Assembly (NCBI GenBank): GCA_003576535.1
Contig: QXCQ01000091.1
Coordinates: 112,571-176,570, forward strand
Reading direction: 5' to 3'
DNA: 64,000 nt
Source: Nakamurella silvestris
Lineage (GTDB): Bacteria > Actinomycetota > Actinomycetes > Mycobacteriales > Nakamurellaceae
Each line of letters begins with the position of its first letter. Position 1 is the first letter of the stretch. The notes below the pieces were generated by a model, which did no database searches, was not told where the DNA came from, and saw only the letters and a program-made list of their open reading frames with translations. This document shows, one piece after another, positions 25,376-34,413 of the stretch. The position numbers and the translations under genes were made by a program.

Positions 25376-25778
25376 ACCCCATCACCTTCCCCCTCCGGAC
25401 CCATTTACCCTTACCGCTCACGGAATGTACCACCGTCACCAACGCAGGGTAAATACCCAATTACCAGCTGTGGATACACCAATAAGCGCGGTTTACATGG
25501 CGAATGATTGTGAATCAATAACATTGATTGAAGTGCACACAACAAAGGCCACCCGGCGTGCGTTACGGTCCGACCCCAACGCCGATGGTGCCGTCACCAA
25601 CCCCCGTTGTTCCCGCGCACGGTGTTGCTCCTCGCGCACGAAACATCGCGCGCGAGGACGAACAACGTGCGCGGGAACAAGAGAGGGTGGGTGACGGCCG
25701 GGGACGGCAGGCCTAGTGTGGGAGAGCTGTCGAACGGAAATTTCGGGCCGCGGGTCCGACAACGGAGGGGGTTCTGCG
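25376..25778. other. Gene-free stretch upstream of tadB, with one 70-bp palindrome
   Basis: No gene. The tadB-proximal half (about 25400-25560) is clearly AT-rich for this genome and probably holds the tadB promoter. The distal half carries the palindrome at 25609 and the promoter and ribosome site (GGAGGGG at 25764-25770) of the small membrane protein. Confidence 0.6.
25609..25678. repeat. 70-bp nested palindrome, copy C (core type 1)
   Basis: The outer arms GTTCCCGCGCACG and CGTGCGCGGGAAC pair perfectly. The inner arms TCCTCGCGC and GCGCGAGGA surround ACGAAACATCGC. Its core matches copy D 448 bp away almost base for base. Together they bracket the small membrane protein gene. Confidence 0.85.
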
Positions 25779-26018
25779 ATGGGGCACTGGATCGACACCA
25801 CGCTCGGCCGAGTCGGATTCGTGACCGCCCTCGCGGCGAGCGGAGCCTTGGTCTGCTTCGTCATCAGCGCAGTCTTGACGTTCCCGATGGCACTCGGCGG
25901 TTCCGACAGCACCCAGGGCCAGCAGGCACAGAACTGGACCGTCCTTGCCACCGGCGGCGGCGTCCTGGTCGGGCTCCTCGCCGCCTGGTTGCTGCTGCGC
26001 AGGCTCGACCGCTCCTGA
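25779..26018 (+). CDS. Small two-helix membrane protein
   Basis: 79 aa from ATG 25779, with GGAGGGG eight bases upstream. Two hydrophobic segments (FVTALAASGALVCFVISAVLT and VLATGGGVLVGLLAAWLLLRR) flank a polar Gln-rich loop, and a short basic C-terminus follows (RRLDRS). I recognise no family. It lies alone between two nearly identical nested palindromes (25609 and 26057). Confidence 0.65.
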   Translation: MGHWIDTTLGRVGFVTALAASGALVCFVISAVLTFPMALGGSDSTQGQQAQNWTVLATGGGVLVGLLAAWLLLRRLDRS

Positions 26019-26056
26019 ACAGACCTCACCCAGATCCTGAACAACCCTGACCACCT

Positions 26057-26124
26057 GTTCCCGCGCACGGTGGCTCCTCGCGCACGAAACATCGCGCGCG
26101 AGGACGAAGAACGCGCGCGGGAAC
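26057..26124. repeat. 68-bp nested palindrome, copy D (core type 1)
   Basis: The outer arms are GTTCCCGCGC and GCGCGGGAAC. The inner segment from GCTCCTCGCGCACGAAACAT onwards is identical to copy C through GCGCGAGGACGAA. It is two bases shorter than the other copies because of a small deletion on the left shoulder. It ends 26 bp before the glycosylase start. Confidence 0.82.
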
Positions 26125-26150
26125 GGGGAGGGCGGGCAGACTGGGGGGTG

Positions 26151-27068
26151 ATGTCCGCCGATACCGAGGTCACCCACCACAGTGACCGCCCCCTCGATCT
26201 GGCCGCAACGATCTCCACGCTGCGCCGCGGCCCCGGCGACCCCTGCCACCGTGTCGACACCGATGGCTCGATCTGGCGCACCTCGAACATGCCCTCCGGA
26301 CCCGTGACCTACCGCTTGACGGCCCTGAACCGCACCGACGTCCGCTGCCAGGCCTGGGGCCCCGGCACCGAGCAGCTCGTCGACTCCCTGCCGGACCTGC
26401 TCGGGGAGGCGGACGACCACAGCGACTTCGCCCCCGGACACCCCAAGGTCACCGACGCCCATCGCCGCCACCCCGGCCTGCGGATCCCCCGCACCGGCAG
26501 GGTTTTCGAGGCCCTGGTCCCGGCGGTCCTGGAGCAGAAGGTCACCGGGGTCGAGGCCTTCCGTGCCTGGCGCGTCCTGGTCCGCCAGCACGGCCGCACC
26601 GCCCCCGGCCCGGCCCCCGAGGGCATGTGTGTCCCGCCCACCCCGGAACAGTGGCGCACGATCCCGTCCTGGGACTACCACCGCGCCGGGGTCGACCCGC
26701 GCCGGTCCCAGACCATCGTGCGCTGCACCCGGGTGGCCACCCAGCTCGAGGGTTGTACCGGCCTGAGTCACGAACTCGCCCGTACCCGGCTGATGTCCAT
26801 CCCCGGCGTCGGTCAGTGGACCGCCGCCGAGGTCGGCCAACGCGCCCTGGGGGATGCCGACGCCCTGTCCGTGGGCGACTACCACCTCTCCGCGGTCATC
26901 GGGTGGAGCCTGCTCGGCCGCCCCATCAACGACGACGAGATGGTGGACTACCTCGCCCCCTGGCGGCCGCACCGGCACCGGATCGTCCGGTTGCTCGAGG
27001 TCAGCGGTCAGGCCGTCAAACCACGGTTCGGCCCCCGGATGACCATCCAGGACCACCGCCGCCACTGA
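26151..27068 (+). CDS. HhH-GPD DNA glycosylase, AlkA-like 3-methyladenine type
   Basis: 305 aa. The N-terminal AlkA-type beta domain (about 15-110) precedes a helical HhH-GPD core: LVPAVLEQKVTG (about 122-133), hairpin LMSIPGVGQWTAAEVGQ (about 214-230) and catalytic D243 in SVGDYHLSAVIGW. It removes alkylated bases to begin base-excision repair. It has no Fe-S cluster Cys. It is followed after 26 nt by a beta-lactamase-fold gene and a hydrolase gene on the same strand, possibly one transcript although the functions are unrelated. Confidence 0.85.
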   Translation: MSADTEVTHHSDRPLDLAATISTLRRGPGDPCHRVDTDGSIWRTSNMPSGPVTYRLTALNRTDVRCQAWGPGTEQLVDSLPDLLGEADDHSDFAPGHPKVTDAHRRHPGLRIPRTGRVFEALVPAVLEQKVTGVEAFRAWRVLVRQHGRTAPGPAPEGMCVPPTPEQWRTIPSWDYHRAGVDPRRSQTIVRCTRVATQLEGCTGLSHELARTRLMSIPGVGQWTAAEVGQRALGDADALSVGDYHLSAVIGWSLLGRPINDDEMVDYLAPWRPHRHRIVRLLEVSGQAVKPRFGPRMTIQDHRRH

Positions 27069-27094
27069 GCGACCGGCATGGGAGGCTGGACGAC

Positions 27095-27913
27095 GTGCCC
27101 CCGACCCGGAACACGGTCCACTGGTCCGTCGACATCCGTCACGCCGACAACGGCGATCCGATCCGCCAGCTCGACCCCGACCGACCGCTGCGCACGGCCA
27201 GCCTGGCCAAGGTGCTCCTGCTCATCGAGGTGGCCCGGCAGGCGGCCGAGGGCAGCATCGACCTCACCGAGCAGCTCACCCGCACCGCGGAGGACCGGGT
27301 TGCCGACTCCGGGCTCTGGCAACACCTGGGTGTCGACTCCCTGTCCGTCGGCGACCTCGGCGAGCTGGTCGGCAGCGTCAGCGACAACCTCGCCACCAAT
27401 GTCCTGCTGCGCCGGATCGGTCTCGACGCCGTCGCCCGAACCGCCGGTGCCCTCGGGCTGGTCCACACCGCCCTGCACGATCGGGTGCGCGACCAGCGGA
27501 CCGTCACCGACCCACCCACCCTCTCCACCGGTACCGCTGCCGAATGGACCGGGATCATGGCCGACCTGCACCGCGGGGCCGTGGTCGACCCGACGACCTC
27601 CGCCCAGGTGTTGCAGTTCCTGGCCCACGGCACCGACCTGTCCCAGGTGGCCGCTCCCTGGGGACTCGATCCGCTGGCCCACCACGAGCCGGACCGTGGA
27701 CTGACCCTGCACCACAAGACCGGCACCGACACCGATGTCCGGGCCGAGACCGGCCTGCTCACCGGCCCTGCCGCCACCATCGCCTACACGGTGATCGCGA
27801 ACTTCCCGGCCGAGACGGACTGTCGGGACGAGGTTCTCGCCGGCCAGCAGGAGTACGGGCGGATCATCGCCCGCGCTGCCCGCGGTGAAGACGGCGGCGG
27901 GGCATCCCGATGA
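27095..27913 (+). CDS. Class A beta-lactamase-fold serine hydrolase, no signal peptide
   Basis: 272 aa from GTG 27095 (GGAGG ten bases upstream). The three core motifs are intact: S36-x-x-K39 (SLAK), S96-D-N, and K208-T-G. There is no signal peptide, and the omega-loop glutamate needed for beta-lactam deacylation is not evident in the expected place (TDPPTLSTGTAAEW). It is therefore more likely a cytoplasmic serine hydrolase or a poor beta-lactamase than a resistance enzyme. The stop overlaps the next gene by 4 bp (ATGA). Confidence 0.75.
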   Translation: MPPTRNTVHWSVDIRHADNGDPIRQLDPDRPLRTASLAKVLLLIEVARQAAEGSIDLTEQLTRTAEDRVADSGLWQHLGVDSLSVGDLGELVGSVSDNLATNVLLRRIGLDAVARTAGALGLVHTALHDRVRDQRTVTDPPTLSTGTAAEWTGIMADLHRGAVVDPTTSAQVLQFLAHGTDLSQVAAPWGLDPLAHHEPDRGLTLHHKTGTDTDVRAETGLLTGPAATIAYTVIANFPAETDCRDEVLAGQQEYGRIIARAARGEDGGGASR

Positions 27914-28695
27914 GCGCTCCCACCACCGGCCAGGCGGTCACCGAGGACGGGACCACCCTGGCCTACCAGGTGTCCGGCACCGGGCCGCCGCTGCTGTTGC
28001 TCGCCGGCCAGGCCAACAACCACCACTGGTGGGATCGGACCCGCGCCGACCACGCCGGCACCACCATCACCCTGGACTGGCGTGGAACCGGCAGCAGCAC
28101 CGGGGATCTCGGTACCCCCTGGACCACGCAGCTGTTCGCCGAGGACGTCGTCACGGTCCTGGACGACCTCGGCCTCGTGTCGGTGGATGTCTACGGGACC
28201 TCGATGGGCGGCCGGGTTGCCCAGTGGCTGGCGATCGACCATCCGGAGCGGGTACGGCGACTGGTGTTGGGCTGCACCACCTCCGGCGGGGAACACGCGG
28301 TCGAACGTGGCAACGACATCCGGCTCCGCCTGGCCGGCCCGACCCGCGCCGCCGTCGACGAGGCCCTGGCCGATCTGATGTACACCCCCGCCTGGCGGGC
28401 ACAGAACCCGCCGCCGTACACCGTTCTCGGCGATCCCACCATGTCCGCACCGGCCCGGCGGCAGCACCTGCGCGCCAGCGACACCCACAACGCCTGGTCC
28501 GAACTCCCCCGGATCAGCGCCCCCACCCTGATCCTGCACGGCACCGAGGATCTGATGAGTCCGGTTGCCAACGCGAGGGTCCTGGCCGAACGGATCAGCG
28601 GTTCCCGGGTGGTTCTGTTCCCCGGTGCTCGTCATGCCTACTTCGAGGAGTGCCGGGACCAGGTCCGGGTACTGCTGGACGATCACCTCGCCTGA
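27910..28695 (+). CDS. Alpha/beta-fold hydrolase
   Basis: 261 aa. The nucleophile elbow is GTSMGG with S98, the acid is D214 (GTEDLMSPV) and the base H242 (GARHAYF), which is a complete triad. The oxyanion region LLLAGQANNHHWWD is near 29-42. It is probably cytoplasmic; the substrate is unknown. It is coupled to the beta-lactamase-fold gene by a 4-bp overlap and its 3' end overlaps the convergent NiCoT gene by 13 bp. Confidence 0.85.
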   Translation: MSAPTTGQAVTEDGTTLAYQVSGTGPPLLLLAGQANNHHWWDRTRADHAGTTITLDWRGTGSSTGDLGTPWTTQLFAEDVVTVLDDLGLVSVDVYGTSMGGRVAQWLAIDHPERVRRLVLGCTTSGGEHAVERGNDIRLRLAGPTRAAVDEALADLMYTPAWRAQNPPPYTVLGDPTMSAPARRQHLRASDTHNAWSELPRISAPTLILHGTEDLMSPVANARVLAERISGSRVVLFPGARHAYFEECRDQVRVLLDDHLA

Positions 28696-29768
28696 ACGCC
28701 GGCCTCCGGCCGATGTGGCGGATGTCCGCGCCGCCATCGGAGCACCGCGACCAGGCCGATGACGGCGAAGAGGGCAGCGAGGGCGTATCCGAAGTACGCG
28801 GTGTCCACCTCGGCCATCGCGGTGAGGACCCCGCCCTGGGCACCGACCTCCTCGGTCATCAGGGTGGAGACCGCGATGATCCCGACCAGCACGGCCGAGA
28901 GCACGCTGATCCCGGTCACCACCAGGTTGTAGTTGACCTTGCGCAACGGATCGACGTGGGCAGCCTCGTACATCTTCAACATCATCAGTCCGTTGATGGT
29001 GTCCCCCAGGGTCATCGCCGAGGCGAAGAGGAACGGCAGGGACAGCAGCGCCAGCGGCGGCGCACCGGTGGCCGCCGCCGAACTGGTCACCATCAACAGC
29101 GCGATGGTGGACGCGGTGTCGAACCCGAGGCCGAACAGGAATCCCAGCCCGAAGATGTGACGGGGGTGGCGGACCCGGCGCAGCGGGGCGGTCATCAACC
29201 GCGCCGCCGGACCCCGCGGGGTGAACGCCTCCGCCGGCACCACGTATCCGTCCACGGCCCGCACGCGTCGGCGGAGTTTCCAGGCAGCGGCAAAGGTGAC
29301 GGAGTTGCTCACGGCCACGAGCAGCAGGTACCCACCCGAGACCGACAGACCGATGATGCCGAGCACCCGCGCGGCCGTGGAATCCCCGTCCAACAGGGTG
29401 CTCACCGCCCCCGCACCGGAGACCACCAGGATCCCCATCGCGATCACCACCGTCGAGTGGCCCGCCGAGAAGGCGAGACCGACGGATGCCGGTCGCCGTC
29501 CCTCGGCGACGAACTTGCGGGTGGAGTTGTCGATCATGCTGACGTGGTCGAAGTCCATCGAGTGCATCGCACCGCGGACATAGGCGAAACCGGCGGCGGA
29601 CAAGGTCACCGCAGCGGCACCGCCGGTGAAGACATTGCCGAACAACAACAGCAGGGCAACGAGGTGCAGACCGGCGATCACCGCGAAGGTGACTCCCACC
29701 CGGAACCGGAAGGGTTGTGACTCCCGGCCGCTGGTGGACATCACGGTCAAGGCTGCGGGCTTCCCCAT
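28683..29768 (-). CDS. NiCoT-family nickel/cobalt transporter
   Basis: 361 aa with about eight membrane helices. The family metal motif in helix 2 is present as HSMDFDHVSMIDN (about 69-81), and the second signature is LGFLFGLGFDTASTIALL. A charged cytoplasmic loop containing RRRVRAVDGY lies near 170-180. It imports Ni2+ or Co2+ across the cytoplasmic membrane at high affinity and low capacity. No nickel or cobalt enzyme or riboswitch is visible beside it. Confidence 0.87.
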   Translation of the reverse strand: MGKPAALTVMSTSGRESQPFRFRVGVTFAVIAGLHLVALLLLFGNVFTGGAAAVTLSAAGFAYVRGAMHSMDFDHVSMIDNSTRKFVAEGRRPASVGLAFSAGHSTVVIAMGILVVSGAGAVSTLLDGDSTAARVLGIIGLSVSGGYLLLVAVSNSVTFAAAWKLRRRVRAVDGYVVPAEAFTPRGPAARLMTAPLRRVRHPRHIFGLGFLFGLGFDTASTIALLMVTSSAAATGAPPLALLSLPFLFASAMTLGDTINGLMMLKMYEAAHVDPLRKVNYNLVVTGISVLSAVLVGIIAVSTLMTEEVGAQGGVLTAMAEVDTAYFGYALAALFAVIGLVAVLRWRRGHPPHRPEAGVQAR

Positions 29769-29882
29769 ACCGAGGGACGATAGCCGCCGGGTGTGTCGAG
29801 CAGGTCAACTGGCAGTTGCCGGTTGTGGACCGAGCCGCTCAACCCGGTTCGGTGTCGGCCCCGCGGCCCGTAGGCTTGTTCC

Positions 29883-30158
29883 GTGCCCGGCCCCGACCTT
29901 CCGATCAACACACCGGCCGCAAGGCTCGCCGCACTTCCCCTGGGAACGCGGGTGGTCGTCCGCTACCGCATCGAGGGTGGTGCCACCGACGCCCTCGGGT
30001 ACCTGCGATCGATCGACGGACTGCGGTGCACCGTGGAGACCAGGCGGGGCCTGTCCACCATCTCCCTTGCTGCGGTGGTGGCGGCCAAACCGGTGCCGCC
30101 GGCCCCCACCCGCCGAGCCCCGCGCGTACCGGTCCCCCACCCCGACGACCAGGTCTGA
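29883..30158 (+). CDS. Free-standing SH3_Rv0428c-like domain protein
   Basis: 91 aa from GTG 29883. The sequence LGTRVVVRYRIEGGATDALGYL...TRRGLSTISLAAVVAAKPVPP matches the small SH3-like barrel that precedes the GNAT domain in Rv0428c-type acetyltransferases; here no acetyltransferase follows. The Pro-rich tail ends PHPDDQV. It sits 90 nt before prfB on the same strand. Its role is unknown. Confidence 0.65.
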   Translation: MPGPDLPINTPAARLAALPLGTRVVVRYRIEGGATDALGYLRSIDGLRCTVETRRGLSTISLAAVVAAKPVPPAPTRRAPRVPVPHPDDQV

Positions 30159-30248
30159 CCAGGCCCGACAACCCTCAAAGGTGCCGGGCGGAGCCCTGGG
30201 ACCTGCACGGATCGGCGGGTGACGCCGAACCGCGTAAGCTCCACGGTT

Positions 30249-31349
30249 GTGCATCCCGACGACATGACCGCTGTTAAAGCCCTCGACGCCACCCTGACCA
30301 GCATCGAAACCGCCCTCGACGTGGACGAGCTGAAGCTCAAGATCGAGGAACTCTCCGCCGAGGCCAGTGTTCCCGATCTGTGGAATGACACCGAGCACGC
30401 CCAACAGGTCACCTCCGCGCTGTCCCACGCCCAGGCCGAGCTGAAGCGGGTCCAGGACCTGCGCTCGCGTCTGGAGGACCTCGACGTCATGTTCGAACTC
30501 GGCGAGGAGGATCCCGACACCCTCGAGGAGGCCCGGGCCGAGGTCGCCGCGGTGAAGGCCGACATCGACGCCCTCGAGGTCCGCACCCTGCTCTCCGGTG
30601 AGTACGACTCCCGCGAAGCGGTTGTCACCATCCGGTCCGAGGCCGGTGGTATCGACGCCGCCGACTTCGCCGAGATGCTGCTGCGGATGTACCTGCGCTG
30701 GACCGAGCGCCACAACTACCCGACCGAGGTGTACGACACCTCCTACGCCGAAGAGGCCGGCATCAAGTCGGCGACCTTCCGGGTCAAGGCCCCGTACGCC
30801 TACGGCAACCTCTCCGTCGAGCAGGGCACCCACCGACTGGTGCGGATCTCCCCCTTCGACAACCAGAGCCGACGCCAGACCTCCTTCGCCGGGGTCGAGG
30901 TGCTGCCCGTCGTCGAGACCTCCGATCACGTCGAGATCGACGAGAAGGAACTGCGGGTCGACGTCTACCGTTCCTCCGGCCCCGGTGGACAGGGTGTCAA
31001 CACCACCGACTCCGCGGTCCGGCTGACCCACATCCCCACCGGGATCGTGGTGTCCTGCCAGAACGAACGCTCCCAGTTGCAGAACAAGGCCTCCGCGATG
31101 GCCGTCATGCAGTCCAAGCTGCTCGAACGCCGTCGCCAGGAGGAGAAGGCCGAGATGGACGCCCTCAAGGACGGCGGCAACTCCTGGGGCAACCAGATGC
31201 GCTCCTACGTCCTGCACCCGTACCAGATGGTCAAGGACCTGCGGACGAACTACGAGGTCGGCAACCCGAGCGCGGTCTTCGACGGCGATCTCGACGGTTT
31301 CCTGGAGGCCGGCATCCGCTGGCGCCGCAACGGCGACACCTCCAATTAA
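30249..31349 (+). CDS. Peptide chain release factor 2
   Basis: 366 aa. The stop-codon recognition tripeptide SPF is at 201-203 ([17 protein letters not shown]) and the catalytic GGQ loop at 246-248 ([15 protein letters not shown]). I use GTG 30249 (VHPDD...) because homologues begin with an MHPD-like sequence; the frame extends ten codons further upstream. No in-frame TGA or +1 frameshift site is present near codon 25, so the autoregulatory frameshift of E. coli is absent. It terminates translation at UGA and UAA. Confidence 0.96.
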   Translation: MHPDDMTAVKALDATLTSIETALDVDELKLKIEELSAEASVPDLWNDTEHAQQVTSALSHAQAELKRVQDLRSRLEDLDVMFELGEEDPDTLEEARAEVAAVKADIDALEVRTLLSGEYDSREAVVTIRSEAGGIDAADFAEMLLRMYLRWTERHNYPTEVYDTSYAEEAGIKSATFRVKAPYAYGNLSVEQGTHRLVRISPFDNQSRRQTSFAGVEVLPVVETSDHVEIDEKELRVDVYRSSGPGGQGVNTTDSAVRLTHIPTGIVVSCQNERSQLQNKASAMAVMQSKLLERRRQEEKAEMDALKDGGNSWGNQMRSYVLHPYQMVKDLRTNYEVGNPSAVFDGDLDGFLEAGIRWRRNGDTSN

Positions 31350-31394
31350 CAGCTGATCCGTCTCGCCCGTCCGTTTCGTCCGTATCCTGAGCCC

Positions 31395-32150
31395 ATGGTG
31401 ACCCCGTGGCGATCGGCCGGACCCGTGCCCCTGGCAGCTGTACTGATGGCTGCCGCCCTGCTGACCGGCTGCACCTCCGCTCGGCAGGAGGCCGCGGGCA
31501 CCACCACCGTCACCGCCGATCCGGCGGTGACGGCCCCCGTGGTTTCCGACCCCTGGCCGGAGACGACCAACGACCTCGCCTCGGGCAGCCTGCACCGCGA
31601 GATCAAGCTGCCCGGGGAGGATTTCACCATCACCGTGGACTACTGGGTGGATTTCGACATCACCACCTGGCAGACGGCGTTGCCGAAGAAGGTCAACTAC
31701 TCGGTCCACCTGGAACCGGTCAAGGACACCACCACCCCGACCGTCCTGGTCGGCAGCATGACCGGCACCGCCTCGCTGATGTCCCTCACCCCCTGGCTGG
31801 ACGGCCTGCCGCAGAACAGCGCCACGGACCAGCCGGCCGCATTGCCCGGCTACACGGTCAACAAGGGTTATCCCTACGAGGGTCACCTCACCATCGACGG
31901 GATCAGCACCTCGCTGGCCCAGCGGTGGAACCAGTTCGCGCCGGGCCTGTCCCTGGACGAGGCGGCGCTGCAGACCGCCGGTGTCCACGGCACCCGGTTG
32001 ACCTTCGACATCGGCCTGCTGGTGAAGAGCGCCGGTGAGTCGAACTGGCACCGACGTGCGGTGTCCGACGTGTTGACGGTGCCGGTCACCCCCGTGGAGA
32101 AGGCCACCCCCGTGACGGACGGATCCGGCACCGCCGCGCCCACGAGCTGA
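31395..32150 (+). CDS. Lipoprotein of unknown function
   Basis: 251 aa. The lipobox LLTGC places the lipidated cysteine at C26 after a hydrophobic signal (LAAVLMAAALLTGC). The mature domain is beta-rich and Thr-rich, with DYWVDFDITTWQ, HLEPVKDTTTPTVLVGSMTGTA and a C-terminal NWHRRAVSDVLTVPV. It resembles other actinobacterial surface lipoproteins, but I cannot name a family. It lies between prfB and a glycosyltransferase gene. Confidence 0.75.
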   Translation: MVTPWRSAGPVPLAAVLMAAALLTGCTSARQEAAGTTTVTADPAVTAPVVSDPWPETTNDLASGSLHREIKLPGEDFTITVDYWVDFDITTWQTALPKKVNYSVHLEPVKDTTTPTVLVGSMTGTASLMSLTPWLDGLPQNSATDQPAALPGYTVNKGYPYEGHLTIDGISTSLAQRWNQFAPGLSLDEAALQTAGVHGTRLTFDIGLLVKSAGESNWHRRAVSDVLTVPVTPVEKATPVTDGSGTAAPTS

Positions 32151-32315
32151 GCGCGGCCGTCCGGTCGACAATCGGCGCCTGTGCCCGGCAGGTTTCGACC
32201 GTGATGGACGCCACCCGTCCAGTAATGTTCGGTCCATACCGATGGTATCCACCGAGGACCACCCTCTGACGGAGATCCCACTTCGGCGCCGACCGTTCCA
32301 CACGCAGGGGGAAGC

Positions 32316-34280
32316 ATGTCGAAGGACCAGGACACCATGAGCTTTCGACGGGTCGACGATCCCGTCGTCTCCGTGGTCGTACCGGTGTACGGCCAGTGGG
32401 CCGTCACCCGGAACTGCCTGCGGTCCCTGGCCTCGGGCAGCGAGCGGACCTCCTTCGAGGTCATCGTCGTCGACGACTGCTCACCCGACACCACGGCCGA
32501 GGAACTCGCCGCCGTCGAGGGGGTCGTGGTGGTCAGCACCCCGTCCAACCTGGGTTTCATCGGTGCCTGCAACCTCGGCGCCGCCTCGGCCCGCGGAGAG
32601 TTCCTGGTCTTCCTGAACAACGACACCGTGGTCCACGACGGCTGGCTCGACGCCCTGGTGGACCTGGTCGTGGCCGATCCGCGGATCGGGCTGGTCGGAT
32701 CGCTGCTCCTGGGCAGCGACGGAACGGTCCAGGAATCCGGCGGCATCATCTGGTCGGACGGCACCGGTTTCAATTACGGGCGCGGACTGCCCGCGACCGC
32801 GGGCCAGGTCCACGCCATCCGCGATGTCGACTACTGTTCCGGTGCTTCAATTCTCGTACGGCGCGAACTCTTCGAACGACTCGGTGCCTTCGACGAGAGG
32901 TACAGCCCCGCCTACTACGAGGACGCCGACCTCGCCTTCGCCGTTCGTGCGGCGGGGTACCGGGTGGTGGTCCAGCCCGAGTCCGTGGTCACCCACCTCG
33001 AAGGGGTGTCCAACGGGACCGAGACCACCGGTGGCCTGAAGAGGTTCCAGGCGGTCAACCGCGAGGTCTTCCGGCGGAAATGGCGACATGTCCTGCCCGC
33101 CCACGGTTCCTACACCGGCCCGGGTGATCTGTGGGTGGGTCGCAACCGCCGCCCGGGCGGGATGATCCTGATCGTCGAGCCGAGTGTGCCCAAGCCCGAC
33201 CAGGACGCCGGATCCCGTCGGATCGTGGCCGTGATGGACGAGCTGCTGGACATGGGGATGTCCGTCCACTTCGCTGCCTCGACCCATGTCCGGGAGCCCG
33301 AGTACATCCTCGAACTGGAACGCAAGGGCATCACGGTTCTCATCACACCGGAGGAGCACAACCGGTTCCTGGCCGAAGCCGGCCCGCTGCTCACAGCGGT
33401 GATGTTGTGCCGCCCCGATGTCGCCTGGTCCTACGTCGACCGGGTCTACCACCACGCCCCTGACGCCACGATCATCTACGACACCGTCGACCTGCACTTC
33501 CTGCGGATGCACCGGCAGGCGGAGGCCGCCGACGACCCTCACTTCGCCCGGCTGGCCGATCTGACCTGGCTGAAAGAGTTCTCGGCCATGCAGGCCGCAG
33601 ACGTGACCCTGGTGGTCTCCGAGGTGGAGAAGGCCCTGCTCGGCACCGTCGCCCCCGACATCGATGTGCGGGTGCTGTCCGTCATCCACGACCCGGTGGT
33701 CACCGAACCGAAACCCGCCGGCCGGTCCACGGTGCTCTTCGTGGGCGGCTACGCGCACGTGCCCAATGTCGACGCGGCCATCTGGGCGGCCACCGAGATC
33801 ATGCCCCTGGTCCGGGCAGTCGTCCCCGACGCCACCCTGCAGCTGGTCGGATCCCACATGACCCCCGAGATCGCCGCGCTCGCCGGTGACGGGGTCGAGA
33901 CCACCGGCTGGGTACCTGATCTCGACCCGGTCTACCGGGGAGCCCGGGTGGTGATCGCCCCGATCCGCTTCGGCGCCGGGGTCAAGGGCAAGGTGATCGA
34001 GGCCATCCAGCACGGTGTTCCGGTGGTGGGTACCGCCACCTCGTTCGAGGGGATCAACCTGGTCCCGGGTACCGACGTCCTGGCGGCCGAGGACGCCGTG
34101 GGCTTCGCCGCGGCGATCGTCCGGCTGTTGACCGACGACACGCTCTGGACGGCCATGGCCGGTTCCGGTCAGACCCGGATGGTCGAACAGTTCTCGGCGA
34201 AGACGGCCCGGGGGGTGCTGGAGGACGTCCTCGCCCAGGACCACCTGCCGCGACGGACCCGGCTGGCCCCGCGGCCCTAG
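32316..34280 (+). CDS. Bifunctional GT2-GT4 glycosyltransferase
   Basis: 654 aa. The N-terminal GT2 domain (about 15-260) has SVVVPVYGQW, VIVVDDCSPD, the DXD-like LNNDT and EDADLAFAVRAAGYRV, a rhamnosyl/galactosyltransferase-like pattern. The C-terminal GT-B domain (about 285-650) includes STVLFVGGYAHVPN, APIRFGAGVKGKVIEAIQHG and VPVVGTATSFEG. The ribosome site GGGGGAAG is immediately upstream. No membrane helices are seen, so it should work on the inner face of the membrane. It converges with a coiled-coil methyltransferase gene; both together suggest extracellular polysaccharide or glycoprotein assembly. Confidence 0.85.
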   Translation: MSKDQDTMSFRRVDDPVVSVVVPVYGQWAVTRNCLRSLASGSERTSFEVIVVDDCSPDTTAEELAAVEGVVVVSTPSNLGFIGACNLGAASARGEFLVFLNNDTVVHDGWLDALVDLVVADPRIGLVGSLLLGSDGTVQESGGIIWSDGTGFNYGRGLPATAGQVHAIRDVDYCSGASILVRRELFERLGAFDERYSPAYYEDADLAFAVRAAGYRVVVQPESVVTHLEGVSNGTETTGGLKRFQAVNREVFRRKWRHVLPAHGSYTGPGDLWVGRNRRPGGMILIVEPSVPKPDQDAGSRRIVAVMDELLDMGMSVHFAASTHVREPEYILELERKGITVLITPEEHNRFLAEAGPLLTAVMLCRPDVAWSYVDRVYHHAPDATIIYDTVDLHFLRMHRQAEAADDPHFARLADLTWLKEFSAMQAADVTLVVSEVEKALLGTVAPDIDVRVLSVIHDPVVTEPKPAGRSTVLFVGGYAHVPNVDAAIWAATEIMPLVRAVVPDATLQLVGSHMTPEIAALAGDGVETTGWVPDLDPVYRGARVVIAPIRFGAGVKGKVIEAIQHGVPVVGTATSFEGINLVPGTDVLAAEDAVGFAAAIVRLLTDDTLWTAMAGSGQTRMVEQFSAKTARGVLEDVLAQDHLPRRTRLAPRP

Positions 34281-34287
34281 GGTTCGC

Positions 34288-34348
34288 GACCCTGGATTCC
34301 GAGGCCCTGGATTCCGCGACCCTGGGTTTCGGGGCCCCGGGTTTCCGA
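34288..34348. repeat. 15-bp tandem repeat framed by inverted arms
   Basis: About four copies of a 15-bp unit GACCCTGGATTCCGA/GGCCCTGGATTCCGC, the last ones drifting (GACCCTGGGTTTCGG). The array lies inside inverted arms GGGTTCGCG (34280-34288) and CGCGAACCC (34353-34361), so the whole block can fold as one long hairpin between two convergent genes. Confidence 0.8.
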
Positions 34349-34413
34349 GGCCCGCGAACCCGGGTCCGGCCCTGCGGCCGGCGCGGTCTCCCGCGCCTGC
34401 CGCCGGCGAGACC

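Noticed and set aside
30249-30330. Programmed frameshift in prfB
   Set aside because: The gene is continuous and has no early in-frame TGA or slippery CTT-TGA site.
29805-32303. 832-codon minus-strand frame opposite prfB and the lipoprotein
   Set aside because: It is antisense to clear genes, including prfB with intact GGQ and SPF; its composition is typical of a shadow frame.
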